Notes: generated by a model from the letters alone, not told the origin. Positions 1-7,089 are shown, numbered from the stretch's first letter. The stretch is DNA of 36,024 nucleotides from Oscillatoriales cyanobacterium PMM_0080 (GCA_949127775.1 CASBQF010000038.1:1-36024); one strand, 5' to 3'. A program made the numbers and translations.

Positions 1-869
1 GCTGAGATATTTTCGACTTGTCCGCTTAATTGCAACAGTTGCAGAGCTTCGAGTAAACGTTTTTCGTTCAGCGGGCCTCGTGTTGCCAGGGCTAAGCGGC
101 TTCTGACGTAGTTAGGATTCAGTCGCCTAGTCCCGACTACATTTATACTTTCTAGCTTGCCTTCGATCGCTAATATTCTGACAACTGAGCCGGAGAGCGT
201 TTGGAGCGGAATCAGCGCTCCCGAAGTGATGTAACCTTTGCTGATGTAGAGTTGGCTCACCGCAGAACGAGCTTGCAGCAGTTGAGCGAAAGTCAACGGG
301 CGGCCGATAAAATCTTTGAGTACAGCGTCTAATTCTTGCTTGCTAAAGACGGTACTGCCAATTACTTCAAATCGATCGACCTTGATCGTACCTGGAATGT
401 TAGGCAATTCTTCTGGTTGTGTCGGCGCAGATGGCTGCAACAACTGTTCTGGAGGAGGCAAGGGCGCTGGAGGCGGAGGTTCTGGGAGGGGAGCCGGAGT
501 TGGCGGCAGCGGGTTGGGAACGGGAAATTCTGGTCTGCTTTCTCCTCGGTTCGGCAACCGGGCGAGAGTTTCTGTTTCCTCACTTTGCGCCGATCGATCG
601 AACTCCGGGATATTTTTCTCTGGGCCTTTACTGTCTCTATCCAATTCTGAATGCGAGTATACATCAGGAAGCCCCGCGCGATCGTCTGACGTTTCTGGAT
701 TTAATTTTAATTCAGACTGTAAATTATCGTTAACAATTTGCCGCCCCGCTGACTCGCCAATACTTTGAGCCGATAGCGATGCAGGACAAATAGCTGTAAT
801 TGAACAACCAAGTGCTAATGCCCTAAAAAACTTGATTTTACAAAACTCTCTGGAAAATGGCAGGGGCAT
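1..869 (-). CDS. ShlB/FhaC/HecB-family two-partner secretion outer-membrane transporter, N-terminal part (partial)
   Basis: Reading the minus strand from ATG at 869 gives 289 codons without a stop before the window edge, so the C-terminal barrel is missing. Residues 1-34 look like a signal peptide (basic start, hydrophobic core, SLSA/QS cleavage-like end). Residues about 114-146 are a Pro-rich linker (PNPLPPTPAPLPEPPPPAP). Residues about 160-236 fit a ShlB-type POTRA domain (TIKVDRFEVIGSTVFSKQEL, then LYISKGYITSGALIP and VVRILAIEGKLESINVVG), and a second POTRA begins after that. Proteins of this family sit in the outer membrane as 16-strand barrels and export filamentous TpsA partners. No TpsA gene is visible; it would have to lie beyond the left edge. 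The Shine-Dalgarno sequence is weak, so the start rests on the signal peptide. The family call is firm; the substrate is unknown. Confidence 0.85.
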   Translation of the reverse strand, partial: MPLPFSREFCKIKFFRALALGCSITAICPASLSAQSIGESAGRQIVNDNLQSELKLNPETSDDRAGLPDVYSHSELDRDSKGPEKNIPEFDRSAQSEETETLARLPNRGESRPEFPVPNPLPPTPAPLPEPPPPAPLPPPEQLLQPSAPTQPEELPNIPGTIKVDRFEVIGSTVFSKQELDAVLKDFIGRPLTFAQLLQARSAVSQLYISKGYITSGALIPLQTLSGSVVRILAIEGKLESINVVGTRRLNPNYVRSRLALATRGPLNEKRLLEALQLLQLSGQVENIS

Positions 870-1016
870 GACAGATGAAGAGTATTTGATAGTTATTTAC
901 ACTTACGATCGACCCGAGTGCCGCCACAATTGCAAAGAATAGAATTACTTTATCACTTTTTTTAAAGAATTAATGTATCAGATAAACATAAAGATACTTG
1001 ACAAAAAAGCACTTTT

Positions 1017-1144
1017 GTGAATACAGCACTTTTCAGGTTAGTAGGTACGCACAGAGGTAGGGACACTCTTTCTGGCCGTGTCCCTACGGTAATCGAAGAG
1101 CGATCGGGGTGTACTTCATAAACGTGGAATCTGCTGTATATTCA
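1017..1144. repeat. MITE-like composite inverted repeat with inner GTAGGGACAC arms
   Basis: Outer arms GTGAATACAGCA (1017-1028) and the imperfect complement TGCTGTATATTCAC (1131-1144) enclose inner perfect 10-base arms GTAGGGACAC (1057-1066) and GTGTCCCTAC (1078-1087). The inner arms match the core of the perfect palindrome at 29827-29861, so this sequence type occurs at least twice in the window. No transposase is encoded. Mobility is an inference. Confidence 0.55.
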
Positions 1145-1210
1145 CAGTTAACAGTCAACAGCCAACAGACAACAGATAACAGTTAACAGTCAACCGTTAA
1201 CAATCACCGA
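1141..1210. repeat. short tandem heptamer array (NNAACAG), about 9-10 units
   Basis: Ten consecutive 7-base units: ttcacag, ttaacag, tcaacag, ccaacag, acaacag, ataacag, ttaacag, tcaaccg, ttaacaa, tcaccga. Units differ mainly in the first two positions. This matches the class of short tandemly repeated repetitive (STRR) sequences known from filamentous cyanobacteria. It lies between gene ends and is not coding. Confidence 0.85.
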
Positions 1211-1338
1211 GGGTGAACCGCGATTGATATAAACTGTCCTTGAAAAAAGCTCCGACCTCCCCGAGCTAGTGCTGTAGGTGGGCGGAGCATTCTATCAAAG
1301 TTGCCATCTGAGAAATAGTTGAATTTTGATAGAAATTA

Positions 1339-2136
1339 CTACATTTTATTGAGCTGCGATCGCAATTCTTCCAACTCAGCATCAATCACCGGACTTGACT
1401 CCGAGGTAGTAGAGGTAGTAGGAGTAGCGGCAGTTTTACCCGCTGCCGGCAATTGACCTTGAGACACAGAACCTCCGGCCAGTTGAGCTTTCATTTGGGC
1501 CAACTCGTCGTCAACATCGCCGCTACCTTCGAGCAAGCGGAACTGTTCCTCTAAATTGCTGCCACCGGCCGCCAGTTCTGCTGACGCGCCCGCACGAGCT
1601 TCTATCTGCAAAACTTTTTCTTCCATGCGATCGAAAGCTGCCATTGAACTGCCAGTATTTAGAGAGCCAATGGTGTTGTTGAGCTGTTCCTGAGCCTTAG
1701 CAGCCGATACCCTCGCCTTGAGCATATCCTTCTTCGTCTTAGCTTCGGAAATCTTGCTCTCCAAACCGATCAAGTTGCGCTTGAGGCTTTCGACTTGACC
1801 CGATTGCTGATCCAGGCTGGATTTCAGGGTGGCCGACGTTTCAGCGTGAGACTTTTTGCGCACCAGAGCTTCCCGCGCCAAAGTCTCGTCTCCTTTTTGC
1901 AGGGCGAGCTGAGCGCGCTGCTGCCACTGGTTAGACTGGGATTCAGCTTGATTGTACTGGGTTTGGGTGCGCTTTTGAGTGGCGATCGCGCTGGCAACGG
2001 CTTGACGCAACTGCACCAAGTCTTCCTGCATATCCGTCACGGATTGTTCTAAAATCTTTTCGGGGTCTTCAGCTTTGTTGACCATATCGTTAAGATTGGC
2101 TCTGACGACTCGGCTAATGCGGTCAAATAATCCCAT
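1339..2136 (-). CDS. vipp1: VIPP1/IM30 (PspA family) membrane-remodelling protein
   Basis: 265 aa, opening MGLFDRISRVVRANLNDMVNKAEDPEKIL as in the PspA/IM30 family, with long coiled-coil helices over about residues 25-215. What separates it from PspA is the C-terminal tail: a Ser/Thr/Pro-rich linker (about 222-248) followed by a short acidic helix, VIDAELEELRSQLNKM. That tail is the VIPP1-specific helix. In cyanobacteria and chloroplasts VIPP1 assembles as ESCRT-III-like rings or rods on the thylakoid and inner membrane and is needed for thylakoid upkeep. A PspA paralogue lies 310 bases upstream on the same strand. The minus-strand leader contains AGGA about 11 bases before ATG. The family call is certain; VIPP1 rather than PspA rests on the C-terminal helix. 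Confidence 0.93.
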   Translation of the reverse strand: MGLFDRISRVVRANLNDMVNKAEDPEKILEQSVTDMQEDLVQLRQAVASAIATQKRTQTQYNQAESQSNQWQQRAQLALQKGDETLAREALVRKKSHAETSATLKSSLDQQSGQVESLKRNLIGLESKISEAKTKKDMLKARVSAAKAQEQLNNTIGSLNTGSSMAAFDRMEEKVLQIEARAGASAELAAGGSNLEEQFRLLEGSGDVDDELAQMKAQLAGGSVSQGQLPAAGKTAATPTTSTTSESSPVIDAELEELRSQLNKM

Positions 2137-2446
2137 AATGCTATTTTTCCTGGGTGAGGTTTACGAAGTAAGCGACGAAGTAAGCGAAAAGCAGGCTTGA
2201 TAGAGTTAACCCGCAATTGTGAAACTCAGTTGGTCAGATTTTTAGTGCGATCGAGTTTTTGGCAATTTTTGCAGATATATAAATCCAGTTTAAAGCGATT
2301 TAGTAATTGTGATGCAGGCAAGCTGATTGCTGCACCTATGTATTGAGTTTAACTTCGATCCGGGAATTCCCCAACAGGCTTCGAGCCATCTCTAGCTGCG
2401 CTGCTTTTGAAGTTTTTGCTCGTCGAAAGATCCTGCTGGCTGGGGT
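2137..2446. other. intergenic spacer between pspA and vipp1; leader with 12-base tandem repeat
   Basis: 310 bases. CGAAGTAAGCGA occurs twice back to back (2164-2175 and 2176-2187). On the minus strand this puts the repeat 28-52 bases before the VIPP1 start, in the probable 5' leader. No other gene is visible. The spacer is long enough for vipp1 to have its own promoter. Confidence 0.6.
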
Positions 2447-3151
2447 TCAGGATGCGGGCGGTTCGCCCGACGGCAATTTTGGTGTATTATTGCCTGGAAG
2501 CATTTTTGTTTTCATCGCTTCCAACTCGGCATCGACATCGCCGCCAGCTTCGAGAGAGAGAAACCGCTTTTCTAAATCGTTAGTTCCAAGTTCTGCGATT
2601 GCTTCGGAGCGAGCTTCTAGCTGCATGACTTTCTCTTCCATCCGTTCAAACGCGCTCAAAGCGCTGCCGGTACTGAGATTGCCCATCATTTCTTGCAGCC
2701 TTTCGGAGGATGCAGCGCTTCTAGCTCGGGCAATGTACATATCTTTTTTAGATTTTGCCTCATAAATTTTACTTTCGAGCGTCCGCATATTTTCTTTAAG
2801 TTGAGTCACAACAGTATTCTGCTGTCCGAGACTGGCTTTCATCGCGGTTGCTGTTTCTTGATAGGATTTCTTGCGCGTCAGAGCTTCCCGCGCCAAATTT
2901 TCCTCGCCTTTTTGCAAAGCTAGCTGCGCCCGTTGATACCATTCTCCGGCTGTAGACTCAGCTTGGGAACACTGGCGTTCGGTGCGTTTTTGAGCTGCAA
3001 TCGCCCCTGCTACAGCTTGTCTGATCTGTATTAAATCTTCTTGCATATCCATTACAGCCTGTTCCAGAATTTTTTCTGGATCTTCGGCGGCCCCGACCAA
3101 ACTGTTAATGTTGGCTCGAATCACTCGCCAAAGTCGATCGAATAATCCCAT
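2447..3151 (-). CDS. pspA: PspA/IM30 family protein (PspA-type paralogue)
   Basis: 234 aa, MGLFDRLWRVIRANINSLVGAAEDPEKILEQAV, closely parallel to the VIPP1 gene downstream throughout the helical core (DMQEDLIQIRQAVAGAIAAQKR, QRAQLALQKGEENLAREAL). It ends after the coiled-coil part with a short Pro/Gly-rich tail and lacks the VIPP1 C-terminal helix, so it is the PspA-type copy. PspA coats stressed inner membrane and preserves the proton gradient. No PspF, PspB or PspC partner is present. A GGAG lies about 13 bases before the ATG. The tandem arrangement suggests duplication or retention of the ancestral pair. Whether it is stress-induced cannot be seen from sequence. Confidence 0.9.
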   Translation of the reverse strand: MGLFDRLWRVIRANINSLVGAAEDPEKILEQAVMDMQEDLIQIRQAVAGAIAAQKRTERQCSQAESTAGEWYQRAQLALQKGEENLAREALTRKKSYQETATAMKASLGQQNTVVTQLKENMRTLESKIYEAKSKKDMYIARARSAASSERLQEMMGNLSTGSALSAFERMEEKVMQLEARSEAIAELGTNDLEKRFLSLEAGGDVDAELEAMKTKMLPGNNTPKLPSGEPPAS

Positions 3152-3347
3152 CTTGCCCTGCTCCCGATTTTAAATTTGAGATTTAGGAGTGGGAACTAAC
3201 AATTAAAAAATTAAAATGAGAATTTCTCAATTCTCTATGAATTTTTTAATTTTTCATTCCGTTCTAAAAAACTTACCCATAGCTACCCAAGTCTAGACTG
3301 AGCTGGACATAGGTGATAGGAGTGTTAATTTCCTGTTTCACAGTAGC

Positions 3348-3365
3348 GGTAGCATGACTGCTACC
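3348..3365 (-). other. hairpin at right end of the TnpB element; candidate omega RNA 3' structure
   Basis: GGTAGCA (3348-3354) and TGCTACC (3359-3365) form a perfect 7-bp stem with a 4-base loop, overlapping the TnpB stop codon at 3361-3363. Just upstream on the minus strand are further small stems, e.g. GCGGTG/CACCGC around 3391-3407. IS200/IS605 right ends carry such palindromes, and the omega RNA of TnpB spans the end of the gene and this region. The exact element boundary, and so the guide start, cannot be fixed from one copy. Confidence 0.5.
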
Positions 3366-4536
3366 CTAGTTTGCCTACTCCGCAGGCTGACGCGGTGGAA
3401 CTCACCGCCAACTCTGAACGTTCTGGGATAAATATTCCTTCAAACCAACGTTCGATGTTTTTTGCTGCATTCAAGTCACGGTCTTGAACCTGTCCACAGT
3501 TAGGACACTCAAAAACTCGGACTTTCAACGGCATTTTCTGTCGATGTTTGCCACAAGTTGAGCAAATCTGACTGCTGGGGAAAAATCTATCTACAAGCGT
3601 CAATTTTGAGCTAAACTTTTGGGTTTTGTATTCCAGTTGACGCTTGAATTCGTACATCCCGCAGTCGGCGATCGCGCCAGCTAATTTGTGGTTTTTCAAA
3701 AACGCCTTCACGTTCAAGTCTTCAATTTTGACCTCGCTGTGGTTTTTGGCGAGGTAAGCTGTCAACTTATGGATGGCATCTTTTCGGATATTCGATACTT
3801 TTAGATGCAGTTTGGCTAGCCTGGAGACTGCTTTTTTTCGGTTGCTGGAACCCTTGACCCGCTTGCTGACACGTCGCTGTAGGCGCTTCAGTTTACGGCT
3901 CATCCGACGATAAGCTGATAGATTAGCGAAAGTTTGACCGCTGGAGCAAACCGCTAATTGCTTGATGCCGATGTCAACACCAACAGCAGGACGATCGGGT
4001 AGAACTTCAGGCAACTCGATTTCGCACTTGAAAGCAATGAACCACCTGTCAGCTTTGCGACTGATTACGCAATTATGAGAAGCAGTAATTGGTAATGGTT
4101 CGTGCAATCTAACCCAACCAATCTTGGGCAACTTGACACGCTTGCCGTCGTTATTAATTCCCGGCTTTGCTTTGGTTCCTTGTTCTAGATAAAAAGAGTC
4201 ACCTGATGCGCCTTTTTTCTTAAATCTCGGCTGTTTAGATACTTTTTTAAAACATCTATCCCAAGCTGTCCTCAGTTCAGCTAGAGCCTGTTGAGGACTT
4301 GCTTTAGAAGATTCGTAGTACCAGGGATATAGCGGTTTCACTTCTGCTACTAAACGCTTGTGCAGATCGATCGCAGAAGGAATTTTAACCGTGTTGTCAG
4401 TTTCTCTAGCAGCTAAGGCTTCAAGCACAACCGAATTGCCCCAGTTGAAAGCGTGCCTTGCTACTCCGCAATGTTGGCGGAATTTAGTTACTTGCTGATT
4501 ATTGGGCTTGAGTTCGGTTTTGAAGCTGAGCAACAT
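3361..4536 (-). CDS. tnpB: TnpB, RNA-guided nuclease / OrfB of an IS200/IS605-type element
   Basis: 391 aa, a normal length for TnpB. The OrfB N-terminal domain (about 1-170) is followed by the split RuvC core: D188 in GVDIGIKQLAVCSSG, E272 in EVKIEDLNV, and the DRDLNAAKNI motif (D352/D354). A zinc ribbon is inserted with C325-STC328 and C344-PNC347. All catalytic and zinc positions are present, with no frameshift or stop, so the protein looks active. TnpB proteins are DNA nucleases guided by an omega RNA made from the 3' end of the gene and the right end of the element. No TnpA (Y1 transposase) is encoded, so the element cannot move alone. A small divergent ORF starts 47 bases away. The minus-strand 3' end runs straight into a hairpin (3348-3365). 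Confidence 0.93.
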   Translation of the reverse strand: MLLSFKTELKPNNQQVTKFRQHCGVARHAFNWGNSVVLEALAARETDNTVKIPSAIDLHKRLVAEVKPLYPWYYESSKASPQQALAELRTAWDRCFKKVSKQPRFKKKGASGDSFYLEQGTKAKPGINNDGKRVKLPKIGWVRLHEPLPITASHNCVISRKADRWFIAFKCEIELPEVLPDRPAVGVDIGIKQLAVCSSGQTFANLSAYRRMSRKLKRLQRRVSKRVKGSSNRKKAVSRLAKLHLKVSNIRKDAIHKLTAYLAKNHSEVKIEDLNVKAFLKNHKLAGAIADCGMYEFKRQLEYKTQKFSSKLTLVDRFFPSSQICSTCGKHRQKMPLKVRVFECPNCGQVQDRDLNAAKNIERWFEGIFIPERSELAVSSTASACGVGKLG

Positions 4537-4582
4537 TTGTTTTTAGCTCATTTTTGTCTTAGAGTTATTATATGCAGAATTA

Positions 4583-4768
4583 ATGCGAAATAACAAGATG
4601 CCTAGAAAAAAGATGTATGGCGAACCCAAAGTTAAACTAAGCTTGAGCCTAACCGAGACTGCTACGAAGTGGTTAGAGGGAAAACAAGTTGAACTCACTG
4701 CAAGCAGTCTTAGTGACGTTATCGAACGGCTGGCTAGAGAGTTACCCAAAAAGTCCGTCAATGGGTAA
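4583..4768 (+). CDS. small ribbon-helix-helix-like protein divergent from tnpB
   Basis: 61 codons, MRNNKMPRKKMYGEPKVKLSLSLTETATKWLEGKQVELTASSLSDVIERLARELPKKSVNG. The layout (basic start, short beta-like stretch KVKLSLSLTETA, then two helices with SSLSDVIERLARE) resembles a ribbon-helix-helix DNA-binding fold, as in CopG/Arc-type repressors; that is inference from pattern only. An alternative start is Met6 at 4598. It is transcribed away from tnpB with 46 bases between the starts, a natural place to repress or co-regulate tnpB. The stop codon lies inside a strong palindrome. The reverse-strand 72-codon ORF over the same DNA is probably its shadow. Confidence 0.6.
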   Translation: MRNNKMPRKKMYGEPKVKLSLSLTETATKWLEGKQVELTASSLSDVIERLARELPKKSVNG

Positions 4769-4772
4769 CTCT
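4738..4772. other. palindrome at the outer edge of the TnpB element
   Basis: AGAGTTACCCA (4738-4748) and TGGGTAACTCT (4762-4772) are perfect 11-base inverted arms around a 13-base loop. The palindrome covers the last codons and stop of the small plus-strand ORF. No U-tract follows, so a simple terminator is less likely than an element-end structure or a coupled transcription stop. Confidence 0.5.
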
Positions 4773-4812
4773 GTCTAAAAATTCAATTACAGCTTCATTC
4801 CCTTTCACTAAT

Positions 4813-6045
4813 TTATGGCTGATAGTATTGCGGCTTCACCCCTTTTGCTTGGAGTTCTTTCGCCAAACGTTCTGCTGAGGCAGAATCGTTCAAGGCTCCC
4901 ATTTGGATTTTGACACCCTTTGAGAAATTGCGCACATAGGCATCGGGAACTGCGGTTCTGGCTTGCTGTAGCGCTTTTTCGTTGGTGTAATCGGCGACAA
5001 CGTAATAGAAACCGTCGGTAGCCCGTATCGGCCTTCCCAGCGGGGCTGTGGTGGCTACTGGGGATGCTTTGACTGGGGCTGTGGTGGCTGCTGGGGCTAC
5101 TGTCGCCGACTGAGCTGGGGAGGGTGTGGGAGGGAGTGTCGGCAGTGTCGGGACAGGCTGGGCTGCGCTAGGGCTAGGGCTCGGAAGCAAAGCTGTACTG
5201 AGATTGTTGAGTCCTTGTTCCCTGCCTCTGGCTGGGTTGCCGTCTTCTGTAGGGATCGGGACAGCCGCGCCCGGGGCCGGAGGCGCTGCCGGATTGGGCG
5301 GGATTGATGCTTTTGGCGACGGGGAAGCAATCGTCGAGCTGGCTGTCGGCTTGACATTGCTGAGAGTGCTCAAATCTAGCTCGACAAATTCCTTGGATAC
5401 CAGATTTGGAGCTTTTGGCAGTTCCTTGGTACTGGTATCTGATGTGGCGGTATTGGCGGGATTGTCGCTGGAAGATGGCGTAGTGCGATCGAGCAAACGA
5501 TTCAGCCCGGCCATTCTAGCTAGACTGGATGGGTGCATGACTGCGTAACCCAAAGCTGTGCATGACAGCAAAAACAACAGCATCGAACTCAGTCCCAAGG
5601 GAGTTAACAAACTGGCTGCTAAACTGCGTTCGACTTCGGGCTTGGCTGTTTCCTCGTCCAAACTTTCGATTAGTTTTTCACTGGATTCGAGATATTTGTT
5701 GGGTGCGAAGGCATTGCCAGATGGTTTTGTGTGCTCCCTGGTAGTTGCGATTGGGGCATCGCCCTGGCTGCCACCAAGGGATAAGGGCATGGACAATGGC
5801 TGCTGGGTTTCGGCAGCATCCGGCGGCAGGTTTTGGGCTAGCTGTTGCTCGGTTGTGGCTGTTTGCTTGCCGGTGCGAACTGATGGCGACACCCACTGTT
5901 CGGCACGCCGCCTGTGTCTTCTGTATGTTGTCAGTTCTGCTTCTAGGCTCACATCCATGCACCCCAAGGCTGCTTGCAAGGCAGGCTTGATTGGGGTTGA
6001 TGAGGATTGATGATTTGGGGATTCAACCGAAGAACGCTTACTCAT
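4813..6045 (-). CDS. membrane-anchored SPOR-domain protein
   Basis: 410 aa from ATG at 6045 (MSKRSSVESPNHQ), chosen because AGGA precedes it and the upstream extension to 6111 looks non-coding. Domains: a cytoplasmic N-terminus with a charged motif (ALQAALGCMDVSLEAELTTYRRHRRRAEQ), one membrane span at about 146-170 (LLTPLGLSSMLLFLLSCTALGYAV), a long Pro/Ala/Ser-rich periplasmic linker, and a C-terminal SPOR-like module at about 341-410 (FYYVVADYTNEKALQQAR ... VKIQMGALNDSASAERLAKELQAKGV). SPOR domains bind peptidoglycan stripped of stem peptides, usually at division septa. The topology, cytoplasm-TM-linker-SPOR, matches that role. It stands alone with no division genes beside it. The SPOR call is good; the cell-division role is inference. 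Confidence 0.8.
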   Translation of the reverse strand: MSKRSSVESPNHQSSSTPIKPALQAALGCMDVSLEAELTTYRRHRRRAEQWVSPSVRTGKQTATTEQQLAQNLPPDAAETQQPLSMPLSLGGSQGDAPIATTREHTKPSGNAFAPNKYLESSEKLIESLDEETAKPEVERSLAASLLTPLGLSSMLLFLLSCTALGYAVMHPSSLARMAGLNRLLDRTTPSSSDNPANTATSDTSTKELPKAPNLVSKEFVELDLSTLSNVKPTASSTIASPSPKASIPPNPAAPPAPGAAVPIPTEDGNPARGREQGLNNLSTALLPSPSPSAAQPVPTLPTLPPTPSPAQSATVAPAATTAPVKASPVATTAPLGRPIRATDGFYYVVADYTNEKALQQARTAVPDAYVRNFSKGVKIQMGALNDSASAERLAKELQAKGVKPQYYQP

Positions 6046-6565
6046 TACCAAAATTCCTACCGCCTCTGAATTGATTTTAGTGTTTTGATTATATATACGA
6101 AGCAAGAACAAGAAAGTTTAAAACTTGCCTATTTTAGGATTAGCTGCTTTTGGCGTCAAGGCAATTGCTGGCTTTGGTCTCAAGTATCGATCGCCGTCCG
6201 CTATCTTTTCATTTTTATCTTAAAACTTAACGGTTGCTTTGTCCCGAAGCTGCTTACCCAGGCTCTAAACAGCTTTTTGTATCAGGAGCGACAGATTATT
6301 TATAACATCTCATAGTGGTTCGGCATTTGTGTTTTTTCTTGATCCCTGACCTTTTTATAAACTTTTAACCTGTATTTCTACCTAGAAAATGAGTAAAGAC
6401 TGAGCTAATTGTTTCTATAAATAACGAGATTATAAATAAATTATAAAGTTTACTTATGCTTCGGGGATCGCTACAACCTAGACAGCATAAGGGCTGGGAT
6501 GCTCTAAAACCTGCTAGCTCTACACACGACAATTAGAGGTGAAACTGATTTACCCAAGAACTTTT
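6046..6565. other. AT-rich intergenic region, promoter-bearing, no gene seen
   Basis: About 520 bases between the SPOR gene start and the small plus-strand gene at 6566. It holds a short palindrome AAGTTTAAAACTT (6114-6126) and long AT-rich runs. A spurious 76-codon plus-strand ORF crosses 6085-6315 without any recognisable feature. I see no RNA gene. Confidence 0.5.
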
Positions 6566-6826
6566 ATGAAAACCTTATTAACTTCTGCTTGTCGTCACTG
6601 CCGCCACTATACCCCAGAGGGGAGACGTGGGGGTGTTTGCGACTTGCTGAGCGTGCCGGTGCAAAGCCAGTGGAAAGCTTGCTCTTTAGCGGTTTCGCCT
6701 TTTGGGCCATCTTGGGAAAACATAGAAGAAATTGAATTATGGCAAGAACAGACTGTGATACAGGAACCCGTCGTCACTGTTGCTGAGCGCAATGCCTACC
6801 AGTTGACAGGCCGGGCGTTAACCTGA
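6566..6826 (+). CDS. small conserved-looking Cys-containing protein of unknown function
   Basis: 86 aa from ATG at 6566 (MKTLLTSACRHCRHYTPEGRRGGVCDLLSVPVQSQWKACSLAVSPF). The open frame extends nine codons to a GTG at 6539 but the ATG start gives the more compact N-terminus. Cysteines in C-x2-C, then a third about 16 residues on and a fourth at WKAC, could bind metal or form disulfides. The motif TPEGRRGG followed by VPVQ-W is distinctive, and I believe similar proteins occur in other cyanobacteria, but I cannot name a family. It stands alone, just before MITE copy 1. Its function is unknown. Confidence 0.65.
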   Translation: MKTLLTSACRHCRHYTPEGRRGGVCDLLSVPVQSQWKACSLAVSPFGPSWENIEEIELWQEQTVIQEPVVTVAERNAYQLTGRALT

Positions 6827-6852
6827 AAATCACAGTAGCAGTTTCGGTATAT

Positions 6853-6975
6853 TAGACAAGATTGCAAAATTCATTTTAATCAAATTTTGTAACAGGCAAG
6901 ATGCCTGTTCCACAAGAAATTTTTTTTGTGGGACAGGCATCTTGCCTGTCCTAGTTATTTTTGCAATCTTGTCTA
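6853..6975. mobile_element. palindromic MITE, copy 1 (TA-ended, 17-base terminal inverted repeats)
   Basis: Terminal arms are perfect over 17 bases: TAGACAAGATTGCAAAA (6853-6869) and its complement (6959-6975). Inside lie two 15-base elements, CAGGCAAGATGCCTG (6893-6907) and its reverse complement (6934-6948), each itself palindromic, so the whole 123 bases can fold as a cruciform. A near-identical sequence in the opposite orientation starts at 35910. TA at both ends suits a Tc1/mariner-IS630-type MITE mobilised in trans; that family assignment is inference. Confidence 0.85.
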
Positions 6976-7089
6976 TTTTGTCCGCAGCAGGAAAACTCTA
7001 CTTGACTGACACTTTTCGACGATCGGGTAAATTCGGCTTATTCAACTCATCGGAATCAGGTGATCAAAAAAACTGATTTCTCGATCGAG

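Larger units (their letters stand above)
870..1338. other. intergenic region with two layered repeats, no gene seen
   Basis: 469 bases between the TPS transporter start and the VIPP1 stop. No convincing ORF is present. It holds a composite inverted repeat (1017-1144) and a heptamer array (1141-1210), listed separately. The left 100 bases are AT-rich and should contain the promoter of the leftward transporter gene, but I could not pick a convincing -35/-10 pair. Confidence 0.6.
3348..4772 (-). mobile_element. IS200/IS605-type element, tnpB-only, with divergent small ORF
   Basis: Approximate limits are set by palindromes at each outer edge: 3348-3365 beyond the tnpB end, and 11-base perfect arms 4738-4748 / 4762-4772 at the end of the small plus-strand ORF. 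The interior holds tnpB (minus) and a 61-codon ORF (plus) starting back to back. It lies between PspA and the SPOR gene in what is otherwise intergenic DNA. IS200/IS605 elements make no target duplication, so boundaries need an empty-site comparison. No tnpA is present, so mobility would need a transposase supplied from elsewhere in the genome. Confidence 0.65.

Noticed and set aside
316-768. 150-codon plus-strand ORF rich in Gly/Ser
   Set aside because: It is the antisense shadow of the Pro-rich linker of the TPS transporter.
998-1026. TTGACA-N17-ATACAG promoter
   Set aside because: Points right with no rightward gene following, and lies inside the composite repeat.
1141-1210. Possible CRISPR array
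   Set aside because: Units are 7 bases without spacers; no cas genes in the window.
2343-2765. 140-codon plus-strand ORF
   Set aside because: Antisense to PspA; no protein features of its own.
4543-4761. 72-codon minus-strand ORF
   Set aside because: Opposite strand of the small RHH-like ORF, which has the better protein pattern.
5126-6010. Several plus-strand ORFs
   Set aside because: Shadows of the low-complexity SPOR-protein linker.
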